Shown here: positions 8,103-15,383 of the stretch, one piece after another
Layout of the letters: the number at the start of each line of letters is the position of its first letter
Position numbering within the stretch: the stretch's first letter is position 1
Translations under genes and position numbers: made by a program
Notes under the pieces: model-generated
Told to the model about the DNA's origin: nothing
The model's database searches: none
Seen by the model: only the letters and a program-made list of their open reading frames with translations
From: Deltaproteobacteria bacterium
GTDB taxonomy: Bacteria; Desulfobacterota; DSM-4660; Desulfatiglandales; Desulfatiglandaceae
Assembly (NCBI GenBank): GCA_021737785.1
Contig: JAIPDI010000007.1
Location: 1-64,000 of the forward strand
Reading direction: 5' to 3'
DNA length: 64,000 nucleotides

Positions 8103-9077
8103 TTATTCTCCTGTTGTTCCCTGTAATCCGATCACGGATCCGACGCTGTTGAGGATAAATTCCTCCGGAAAGGCCTGGGAAATCTGGTGGATGGCCTTCC
8201 AGCCGGTGCAGTGCATGGGGGAGAGAACCTTTGGGCCGATCTTTTTGAACTCCTCGATGGTCTGTTCGATGATCTTTTCAAAAAAGGGACCGGAGAGGTG
8301 AAATCCGCCAATTGCCGCGTAGACCTCCTGAATGCCGGTGATCTTTTGGGCATAGAGAATCGTATTGATGATCCCGGCATGGCTGCACCCGGCGATGATC
8401 ACCAGTCCTTTTCCCTTCACATGAACCACCAAGGCCTGATCGTCTGCAATGGGATCGGGGACGGTCTCTCCGTCCCGTTCCATACTGGCGTTGGGGAGGC
8501 CTTTCTCAAAGGGGGTGACCCGTTCCACCTCGCCCGTGACTAGAATGGTCCCGTCCGCAAGGGGCGTGGGTCCGGTGCTTTCCACCAGGTCAATGTTTTG
8601 TTTGAGGAGATCCTCCCTCACCAGGGTCTGTGGGAAGAGGAGCCTGCGGCCGTCGGCCAGACCGAAAAAGCGGGGAGCGTCAAAGACCCCCGGATGCAAC
8701 ACCAGGGGGATCCTATGCGGGAGCCTGTCCAATACCGGATAGAGGGACCCGGTATGGTCCATGTGGCCGTGGCTCAGGGCCATGGCCTCCACCCGGCCGA
8801 GATCCACCCCGAGCATGTCTACGTTGTGCATGACCCCGATGCTGCTGTATCCGGTGTCAAAGAGGACCGTGTGGGTGTCATCTCCTGCATAAACCGTCAC
8901 CAGGAGCGACAGTCCATGCTCTGCCAGGAGGGTGTCCGCGGGGATGGTCCCGCTCTTTGACAAAGGGGGCCGGGTGACGACCTCGCTATTGGTGAGGAGT
9001 ACATCCACATAGTTTTCCATCAGGGTCTGGATCTCCACGCGGTCTACGGCCTGGATGGGTGTGGTTCTCTGATTCAT
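8103..9077 (-). CDS. Metallo-beta-lactamase fold hydrolase
   Basis: This 324-residue MBL-fold protein has the metal motif HGHMDH at residues 103-108, a preceding VLFDTG strand and a later GCSHAGIINT stretch. The GCSHAG..N motif is typical of the branch annotated as 7,8-dihydropterin-6-methyl-4-(beta-D-ribofuranosyl)-aminobenzene-5'-phosphate synthase-like, relating to methanopterin-type cofactors, but that label is applied loosely. The start has GGAGGAAG upstream. It is the third gene of a minus-strand run after the FAD oxidase (9828-11198) and coaE, 78 bp behind coaE. No signal peptide is visible, so it should be cytosolic. Substrate unknown. Confidence 0.75.
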   Translation of the reverse strand: MNQRTTPIQAVDRVEIQTLMENYVDVLLTNSEVVTRPPLSKSGTIPADTLLAEHGLSLLVTVYAGDDTHTVLFDTGYSSIGVMHNVDMLGVDLGRVEAMALSHGHMDHTGSLYPVLDRLPHRIPLVLHPGVFDAPRFFGLADGRRLLFPQTLVREDLLKQNIDLVESTGPTPLADGTILVTGEVERVTPFEKGLPNASMERDGETVPDPIADDQALVVHVKGKGLVIIAGCSHAGIINTILYAQKITGIQEVYAAIGGFHLSGPFFEKIIEQTIEEFKKIGPKVLSPMHCTGWKAIHQISQAFPEEFILNSVGSVIGLQGTTGE

Positions 9078-9155
9078 GGTTCTTCCTCCTGAGATGGGAT
9101 GGATGATTGGCGATTTTTGATTGTTGATTGATGATTGCCGGAAAGCACGTCGGAG

Positions 9156-9824
9156 CTATCTTTTCCGCTGCGAGTTCTGCATCTCTTTGAGGCGCTTCCA
9201 GAGGGCCGTGACCTGTTTTCGAGTTCCTTCCACGTCCCCCTCGTTACGGATCACAAAGTCGGCCCGGGCCGCCTTCTCATCGATGGGCATCTGGGCGTCG
9301 AGGATGCGCCTCGCCTCCTCCCGACTGATCCGATCCCGTTTCATGAGTCGCTCGATCTGGGTATCGGGTGAGACATAGACCACCAGGACCTTGTGAACCA
9401 GGGGCTCTAAATGAGCCTCGAACAGGAGGGGGATCACCGCCTGGACAATCCCCTGTGGATTATCGTCGCCGAGTTGCCTGACTCGACGGACAAATGCCTC
9501 CAGAATGCGGGGATGGGTCATAGCCTCCAGTATCCGCCGCTTTTCCGGATCCTGAAACACGATCCCTGAAAGCCGTTTCCGGTCCAGGTTTCCGTCCTCC
9601 CCGATGACCGCTTCCCCGAAATAACCGACGATCTCCTGAAAGGCGGGTTGGCCCGGGACAACCACTTCTCTGGCAAGGAGGTCGAAGTCGATGATCGGGG
9701 CGCACAGTTCCGCCAACATGTGGGCCACGGTGGTCTTGCCGCTGGCGATCCCGCCGGTAACGCCCAAGACCAGGAGATCGCCGGTTGCCGGCAGGGAAAG
9801 ATCCAAAGGGTTCTTCTCCGCCAT
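9156..9824 (-). CDS. coaE: Dephospho-CoA kinase
   Basis: CoaE phosphorylates the 3'-hydroxyl of dephospho-CoA in the last step of CoA synthesis. The 222-residue protein has a P-loop GVTGGIASGKTT around residues 21-32, DFDLLAREVV for substrate binding and the lid-type segment RDRISREEARRILDAQM. Length is close to the family norm, with a short N-terminal extension before the P-loop. It begins 3 bp after the FAD oxidase stop on the same strand, so the housekeeping gene is embedded in a run of redox and hydrolase genes. CoA-dependent pathways dominate the right half of the window, but no direct link is implied. Confidence 0.92.
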   Translation of the reverse strand: MAEKNPLDLSLPATGDLLVLGVTGGIASGKTTVAHMLAELCAPIIDFDLLAREVVVPGQPAFQEIVGYFGEAVIGEDGNLDRKRLSGIVFQDPEKRRILEAMTHPRILEAFVRRVRQLGDDNPQGIVQAVIPLLFEAHLEPLVHKVLVVYVSPDTQIERLMKRDRISREEARRILDAQMPIDEKAARADFVIRNEGDVEGTRKQVTALWKRLKEMQNSQRKR

Positions 9825-9827
9825 ATC

Positions 9828-11198
9828 TCAGCCCATCTCCCAGTTGCCCGGATTCATGATCCCGTTGGGGTCCAGGAGGCCTTTCACCTTCCGGATGAGG
9901 TCCACGGTATTCGGATCCATCTGTTTCAGCATCATCTGCTGTGCCCCCACCTCCCCCTTCCAGATCATCCCGCCCAGATCCAGGGTGACCTGATTGGACT
10001 CCTCCAGGGCCTTGCGGGTCTTTTCAATGTCCTCCTCATCGGCCCGGTTAAAAGAATAGTTGAACCCGAACATGACGCTGTGGCCCAGGAGAACCTGGTG
10101 GACATAGGAGCAGATCATCCCGTGTTTGTGGGAGATCTCGATCCCTTTTTTCCATGCGTCCGGGACCTTGTCGATGGGGAGGATGGCGCCGGTATATTCA
10201 AAACCGCCGCCTTTTCTGAAATCCGCGGCCAGGGCCGCCAGGGGAGGAACATCCAGAAACCGTTTGTTCAATGCCGGATGAAGATCTTCCACAAAGTTGA
10301 ACTTCCCCCCGCCCTTGAACTCCCGGAACAACCGTTTGAATGCCTCCTTCTTGAACGCCAGCTCATCTTCGAAATGGCCCGAGATGATGATGATGAAAAA
10401 GACATGGTTCATCCAGTCGGGTTTTTCCTGGCTGATGAGAAAAAAATCTTCCAGTAAATCGAGTTGGGTCGTCTCAAAGATACCTTCTGAGATGAGGTCC
10501 ACATCATCGGTGTAAAAAGCCAGGACCTCTCGAAAGGCGGGTTTGGGGAAGAGCTTGAGCGAGAGCTTGGTGACGATGCCGGTGGTCCCGAACCATCCGA
10601 TAAACAGCCCGGGAAGGTCCGGGAGAGGCCCCCTCGAGAACCAGGAAGGCCCGAGAGACCCGGCGCCTATGGTGCAGATCTCGCCTGTGGGGAGGACCAC
10701 CTCCATGCCGTTCACCATGTCTGAGTTGATCCCGTACCGGGGCGATATATGCCCGTGCCCCTGGATCAGTGCATTGCCCACCACCGTCACCGTAGGGGGG
10801 GCCTCGGGGGTGGAATGCTGGAGACGGGGATGGTGCTTTTTGAGATAGGACTGGAGCCCGGCCTGGGATACCCCCGGTTCGATCAGGGCGTACCGGTTGA
10901 TCTCGTTGACCTCAATGATGCGGTCCATCTGTTTCATGTCCAGGACAATCCCCCCGCGGTTGGGAACCACCAGGGCCGACAGGGTGAAGCCGCCGCCCAG
11001 GGGCGTCACAGGAATCTTTTCCCGGTTGGCCAGAAGAATTATCAGCCTGACCTCTTGGGCGGTCCTGGGCATGACCACATAATCCACCTGCCGGGGGGGC
11101 TGGGCCCCGGAATCCCGGGAATAGATGAAACGCTCCTCCGGCCGGTTCGACATCCTGTCTTCCCCGACGATCTCCCTCAGCTGGCTGGATATGTCCAT
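9828..11198 (-). CDS. FAD-linked oxidase (GlcD/lactate dehydrogenase type), first copy
   Basis: This is a 456-residue flavoprotein with an N-terminal PCMH/FAD-binding domain (DYVVMPRTAQEV, then VTPLGGGFTLSALVVPNRGGIVLDM, where the GGG stretch replaces the usual GxGT) and a C-terminal FAD-oxidase domain ending in the family signature DPNGIMNPGNWEMG. Such proteins oxidise 2-hydroxy acids such as lactate or glycolate and hand electrons to an Fe-S partner. ATG 11198 has GGAGG upstream. It is clearly paralogous to the oxidase at 12493-13881 but on the opposite strand and without its own adjacent Fe-S gene. CoaE and the MBL hydrolase follow it. Confidence 0.85.
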   Translation of the reverse strand: MDISSQLREIVGEDRMSNRPEERFIYSRDSGAQPPRQVDYVVMPRTAQEVRLIILLANREKIPVTPLGGGFTLSALVVPNRGGIVLDMKQMDRIIEVNEINRYALIEPGVSQAGLQSYLKKHHPRLQHSTPEAPPTVTVVGNALIQGHGHISPRYGINSDMVNGMEVVLPTGEICTIGAGSLGPSWFSRGPLPDLPGLFIGWFGTTGIVTKLSLKLFPKPAFREVLAFYTDDVDLISEGIFETTQLDLLEDFFLISQEKPDWMNHVFFIIIISGHFEDELAFKKEAFKRLFREFKGGGKFNFVEDLHPALNKRFLDVPPLAALAADFRKGGGFEYTGAILPIDKVPDAWKKGIEISHKHGMICSYVHQVLLGHSVMFGFNYSFNRADEEDIEKTRKALEESNQVTLDLGGMIWKGEVGAQQMMLKQMDPNTVDLIRKVKGLLDPNGIMNPGNWEMG

Positions 11199-11326
11199 AG
11201 GGCCTCCTTTGAACGCGGAACGCGGAAAGGGGAACGCGGAAGGTAAGGCGCTCCCATACTGGAGTTTCAGGGGATTTTTCTTATGCTACTTTTTTCACAA
11301 TGTCAAACGGGAAATCGGCTTTCTCC

Positions 11327-11354
11327 TTGACATGGCGGAAACGCTTCATATATC
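11327..11354 (+). promoter_or_regulatory. Promoter for the Fe-S/FAD oxidase operon
   Basis: TTGACA (11327-11332), a 16-base spacer and TATATC (11349-11354) face the Fe-S gene at 11462. A weaker minus-strand match (TTGACA at 11306-11301 with CATAAG 15 bases on) could serve the oxidase at 9828-11198. Around 11213-11242 the sequence GAACGCGGAA recurs three times in imperfect tandem. Confidence 0.5.
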
Positions 11355-11461
11355 TATTGTCTGTCGCAGCTTCTTAACTGTTCACCTTTTCAGGGTTCGA
11401 AGATTCATCCCGGACCCCGGTAACCGCCCACCCTCAACTCATTTCTCAAGAGGGGAAGACG

Positions 11462-12475
11462 ATGTATACTCTGAAATTTGATGAAAACGTGTGCCGGACC
11501 TGCCCCACGGGCGACTGCCTGGTCAAGTGCCAGTATCTCCATCTCGACAAGGAGACGGCCGTGGCAGAGATGGTGAAGATCGGTCAGGGGGCGGATTCCT
11601 TTGTCCTCAACGACTGTGTCACCTGTTATGCCTGCGAGGAGTACTGCCGGAGGGGGAATCACCCCTTCTACCTCATTACGGAGCGGCGTCAGGAAAAGGG
11701 GATCCTGACCGCGCCGAGGGCCATCACCCGGCAGTGGATCAACATCGGCGAGCCCCAGGGAAAATATCGGCTGGGCGAGGTCAAGGAGCGGGTGCTCTCC
11801 TTTGGCTTCATGCCGGAATTCCTGGGCTGGATCAAGGGACGGCTCTTCGAAGATGTCATGCCCTCCTATATCTTCGGTCAGGAGTTCTTCTGCAACGTGG
11901 TGTACATCCATTTTGCGGATACTGCCGTCATCAAGGAAAGACTTCCCCAGGTGGTGGACAATTTTAGAAAACTGGGGGTCAAGGAGGTGATCTTTCTCCA
12001 CGATGAATGCTACGGCGCCTTCACCCAGCTGGCCCCGGCCTTTGGGATCGATGTACCGTTCCAATCGATTCATTACTATGAATATCTGTATCACCGGTTA
12101 CAGGAATTAAAAGACCTCATCCGGCCGCTCAATATCCGGGTCGCCTACCAGAGGCCCTGTTCATCGCGGCTTTCTTCCGACCAGCACCATTTTTTCGCCG
12201 ATATTATGGACCTGATCGGCGTCGATCTGGTGGCGCGGGAGTATCAGGATGAAAACGCCCTCTGCTGCGGCGGGATATTGAGCATGAACTACGGTTATGA
12301 CCTGGCCCACGATGTCCAAAAAAGGAACATTGATGACATGACGGCCCACGGGGCCCAGTTCTGTGTCTTCAACTGCCCGGCGTGCCAGAGCACGCTGGGA
12401 CCCCTGGTGGCCAAGCAAGGGATAAAACCGATACATATGATCCACCTCTGCCGGAAGGCCATCGGCGAGATGTGA
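11462..12475 (+). CDS. Heterodisulfide reductase-like Fe-S/CCG protein
   Basis: This 337-residue protein has two ferredoxin-type cysteine sets near the N-terminus: C11, C14, C19, C23 and C52, C55, C58, C62. The first has an unusual x4 gap (CRTCPTGDC). A C-terminal half of the HdrB/GlcF type follows, with ALCCGG and NCPACQSTLGP. In such proteins CCG domains hold a non-cubane cluster or accept electrons from a flavin partner. It is the first gene of a plus-strand operon with the FAD oxidase at 12493 and the second CCG protein at 13878. Cytosolic; it probably passes electrons from hydroxy-acid oxidation to the Hdr/quinone pool. Confidence 0.8.
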   Translation: MYTLKFDENVCRTCPTGDCLVKCQYLHLDKETAVAEMVKIGQGADSFVLNDCVTCYACEEYCRRGNHPFYLITERRQEKGILTAPRAITRQWINIGEPQGKYRLGEVKERVLSFGFMPEFLGWIKGRLFEDVMPSYIFGQEFFCNVVYIHFADTAVIKERLPQVVDNFRKLGVKEVIFLHDECYGAFTQLAPAFGIDVPFQSIHYYEYLYHRLQELKDLIRPLNIRVAYQRPCSSRLSSDQHHFFADIMDLIGVDLVAREYQDENALCCGGILSMNYGYDLAHDVQKRNIDDMTAHGAQFCVFNCPACQSTLGPLVAKQGIKPIHMIHLCRKAIGEM

Positions 12476-12492
12476 AAATGGGAGGAGACGCC

Positions 12493-13881
12493 ATGACGGA
12501 TATTACCCAGGCGCTTGCCGGGATCGTGGGAGAGGCCTATGTTTCCAACCACCCTGAGGAGGCCTATTTTTATGCCCGGGACCCCGGGCTGATGCCCCCC
12601 CATGCCCCGGACTATGTGGTGGTGCCCAAGGTCGTGGAAGAGATCCAGGAGATTGTCAGCCTGGCCAACCGCGAAAAGATCCCGGTCGTGCCGATGGGGG
12701 CCGGTCTGGCACTGACCGGTCTGGTCATTCCCCTGAAAGGGGGGATCGTGATCGACATGAAGCGGATGACACGGATTCTGAAGGTCAATGAGACGGGCCG
12801 GCATGCCATTGTCGAAGGAGGCACCTCTCAAGGTCTTCTCAAGTCCTATCTGGAAAAACATCATCCCCGTCTTCGGCACAGCATCCCCGATTCCCCGGCC
12901 ACGGCCACCATCGCAGCCAATGTCATGATCCACGGCCAGGGACGGCTGACCCAGCAGTACGGATTCAATTCCGATATGATTACCGGGCTGGAGGTGGTCC
13001 TGGCATCGGGCCAGGTCTCCCGGATCGGGTCCTGCGCCCTTTCTCCGGACTGGTTTTCAAAGGGGGCGCCCTTGCCCGACCTGACCGGGCTTTTCCTGGG
13101 CTGGTTCGGGGCCACCGGGATCATCACCAAGATCGGCGTGAAACTCTACCCCAAAAAGAAGCTGCGGGACGTGGAGATTTTCCTTACGGATCGGGCAGAC
13201 CTGGTCCCGGATATGATCTATGAACTGACCCATACGGAGATGGTGGAAGACATCAATGTGTTCGCCCAGCCAAAGCCGATGATTTTCAAGGACAACCATC
13301 ACATCACCCTTTTTTTCACCGGGGATACGGACGAGGAGCTGGAATTCAAACGGAAGACGATCTGGCATTCCCTTGACCGGTTTATCCGCAACAAGGACGG
13401 CGGATTTATGGGGGTCCCGCCGGTCATGAAGCCGACCCTCCTGGACATGCCCCAGCGGAGCGTCAGCCGGTTTGCGGATGTGACAAAGGGCGGGGGATTT
13501 GAGTACTCGGGCCCGATCATCATGGTGGACAAATATCCTGCCTGCGCGCAGAAAATCCTGGAGTTAGCGGAAAAATATGATCTGGGGTACTCGGGCATGG
13601 CGCGGATCATCGGGAGGAGTCACGCCATGATGTACGGATTCGCCTTTACCTTCAACCGGGCGGACCCGGACATGATGGAGCGGACCCGGAAGGCCCTCCA
13701 CGAGGTGAGCGTCTTTGCCCTGGAGGCCGGGGGCATATTCTGGAAGGCCACTGTGGACGAACAAAGAATGGCCATGGAAAAGATGGATCCCGTGACCCTC
13801 GGACTCATGAAGATGATCAAGGAACAGATGGATCCCAACGGCATTATGAATCCTGGAAACTGGGAGGTTACCGAGGTATGA
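12493..13881 (+). CDS. FAD-linked oxidase (GlcD/lactate dehydrogenase type), second copy
   Basis: This 462-residue flavoprotein has an N-terminal FAD-binding domain with VVPMGAGLALTGLVIPLKGG and a C-terminus ending DPNGIMNPGNWEV. ATG 12493 is preceded by GGGAGGAG; an upstream in-frame start at 12382 is rejected because it lies inside the Fe-S gene. The protein aligns with the opposite-strand oxidase over nearly its whole length (shared LANREKIPV, KKHHPRL/EKHHPRL, INSDM/FNSDM). It overlaps the second CCG Fe-S gene by 4 bp (ATGA), giving a GlcD-GlcF-like enzyme pair. The substrate is a 2-hydroxy acid by family, not identified further. Confidence 0.87.
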   Translation: MTDITQALAGIVGEAYVSNHPEEAYFYARDPGLMPPHAPDYVVVPKVVEEIQEIVSLANREKIPVVPMGAGLALTGLVIPLKGGIVIDMKRMTRILKVNETGRHAIVEGGTSQGLLKSYLEKHHPRLRHSIPDSPATATIAANVMIHGQGRLTQQYGFNSDMITGLEVVLASGQVSRIGSCALSPDWFSKGAPLPDLTGLFLGWFGATGIITKIGVKLYPKKKLRDVEIFLTDRADLVPDMIYELTHTEMVEDINVFAQPKPMIFKDNHHITLFFTGDTDEELEFKRKTIWHSLDRFIRNKDGGFMGVPPVMKPTLLDMPQRSVSRFADVTKGGGFEYSGPIIMVDKYPACAQKILELAEKYDLGYSGMARIIGRSHAMMYGFAFTFNRADPDMMERTRKALHEVSVFALEAGGIFWKATVDEQRMAMEKMDPVTLGLMKMIKEQMDPNGIMNPGNWEVTEV

Positions 13882-15032
13882 AATACGCAGACATGGTTCA
13901 CAGGTGCTTCAGGTGCGGTTACTGCAAGTTTACCAGCGATTATACCGACTTCAATTGCCCGGCCTACCGCAAGTTCCGATTTGAGACCTATTCCCCCGGG
14001 GGCCGGATGTGGCTCATCAGGGGCTGGCTCAATGGCGATATCAAGAACAGCGAGCGTTTTCAGGAGATCCTCTTTTCCTGCGCCACCTGCGCCAACTGCG
14101 TGGAACACTGCGTATTTACCTTCAGCGACGACCTGGTCAACATCTTCATCGCGGCAAGGGAGGAGCTGGTGGCCGACGGTCTTATTCCGCCCCCTGTGAG
14201 AGACTATCTCAAAAACATCCACGTCAACGGGAACCCTTACAAGGCCCCCGCGGCCGAGCGTGGAAAATGGGCCGAAGGGACCTCGATGGAGGCCTACGCC
14301 GGCCAGGAGTATCTTTTTTATGTGGGGTGCGTGGGGTCCTACGATGAGCGGGCCGTCAAGATCGCCCGGGCCGTGGGCACGCTCCTGGTAAAGGCAGGCC
14401 TTTCCATCGGGATTCTGGGGGAGAAGGAGACCTGCGACGGCAACGAGGTGCGGGCCCTGGGCGAGGCCGGACTCTTTGAACAGCTTGCCGCGCAAAACAT
14501 CCAGGCATTCCGGGACCTGGGCGTCAAAAAGGTCATCACCCTCGATCCCCATGCCTTCAATGCGTTCAAGAATGACTATCCGGGTCTGGGCGGGGAATTC
14601 GAGGTCTACCACTATACCCAGGTCCTGGCCCCGTTGATTCAGGGAGGCAAGGTCCCGCTCAAGGAGTGCTCCCTCAAGGTCACCTACCATGATCCCTGTT
14701 ATTTGGGGCGGCACAACACCGAGTACCAGGCCCCGCGGTCCATCCTCAAGGCCATCCCCGGCCTGGAACTGGCGGAGATGGAGAGAAACGGTGAGAATGC
14801 CTTTTGCTGCGGGGGCGGGGGCGGGAACTTCTTTACAGATATCCTGGGCGGCGGCGAGGAGAGCCCTGCCCGGCTGAGGGTGAGGGAGGCCCTGGATACG
14901 GGCGCCGAAATTATCGCGGTGGCCTGCCCCCAGTGCGCCAAGATGCTGGAGGACGCGGTCAAGTCAGAGGAGATGGACGACCGGTTGAAGGTCATGGACA
15001 TCGCTGAAATCGTGAACGGGTGCGTCATTTGA
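13878..15032 (+). CDS. HdrD/GlcF-like Fe-S protein with CCG domains
   Basis: This 384-residue protein has an N-terminal cluster motif C10-x2-C13-x2-C16-x10-C27-P, a second set in CATCANCVEHC, and two CCG-type regions ending in HDPCYLGR with FCCGGGGGNFF and then CPQCAKML. It overlaps the FAD oxidase by 4 bp, so the two are translated together. By family it takes electrons from the FAD subunit and passes them to a membrane or soluble carrier. The protein shows no transmembrane segments, so it is likely cytosolic. Paired with the Fe-S protein at 11462 it gives the operon two CCG proteins around one oxidase. Confidence 0.85.
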   Translation: MKYADMVHRCFRCGYCKFTSDYTDFNCPAYRKFRFETYSPGGRMWLIRGWLNGDIKNSERFQEILFSCATCANCVEHCVFTFSDDLVNIFIAAREELVADGLIPPPVRDYLKNIHVNGNPYKAPAAERGKWAEGTSMEAYAGQEYLFYVGCVGSYDERAVKIARAVGTLLVKAGLSIGILGEKETCDGNEVRALGEAGLFEQLAAQNIQAFRDLGVKKVITLDPHAFNAFKNDYPGLGGEFEVYHYTQVLAPLIQGGKVPLKECSLKVTYHDPCYLGRHNTEYQAPRSILKAIPGLELAEMERNGENAFCCGGGGGNFFTDILGGGEESPARLRVREALDTGAEIIAVACPQCAKMLEDAVKSEEMDDRLKVMDIAEIVNGCVI

Positions 15033-15033
15033 A

Positions 15034-15266
15034 GTGCTAACGTGAGCTAAAGCGGATACCCGCAACCAATCCCGCCCAGGCGGGACTCACACAAAGACAC
15101 AAAGCACACAAAGGATTTTTTTGTAAAGAAACGGAAACATCCCCTCTTCTCTGTGTTCTTTGTGGCTCCGTGTGAGTCTATAAAATAAGGCGTACTGAGA
15201 TAGAAACAGATTTTCTTGTTTTCTGTTACAGGGTTATTGGAAATAGGGTGCTAAACTGAACTAAAG
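15034..15266 (+). repeat. Direct repeat pair, 19 bases, flanking a stem-loop element
   Basis: A 19-base motif at 15034-15052 (GTGCTAACGTGAGCTAAAG) recurs at 15248-15266 with 16 of 19 bases the same. The pair brackets the inverted-repeat element at 15084-15179. The 351-base gap between the Fe-S gene and the Mo gene holds no credible ORF. Confidence 0.5.
15084..15179. repeat. Imperfect inverted repeat element, copy A
   Basis: The left arm at 15084-15114 (rich in CACAAAG triplet-like units) and the right arm at about 15149-15178 pair as an imperfect 29-base stem around a 35-base centre. Elements of the same look occur at 21732-21803 and 31213-31302. They resemble dispersed non-autonomous palindromes; no transposase is nearby. 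Confidence 0.55.
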
Positions 15267-15383
15267 TTGCCCATTGTTCTCAGACTCCGGGTTTGGAGCG
15301 CACTTCCCTGGATGTTTAAGCCTCGCCCCAAGAGACGGCCGGAAGAGAAAACAGCAACAATTCCGTGAAAGACGGCAGGAAAA

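Noticed and set aside
13620-14714. 364-residue ORF antisense to the FAD oxidase and Fe-S genes
   Set aside because: Spans two overlapping genes with strong family motifs; no start signal.
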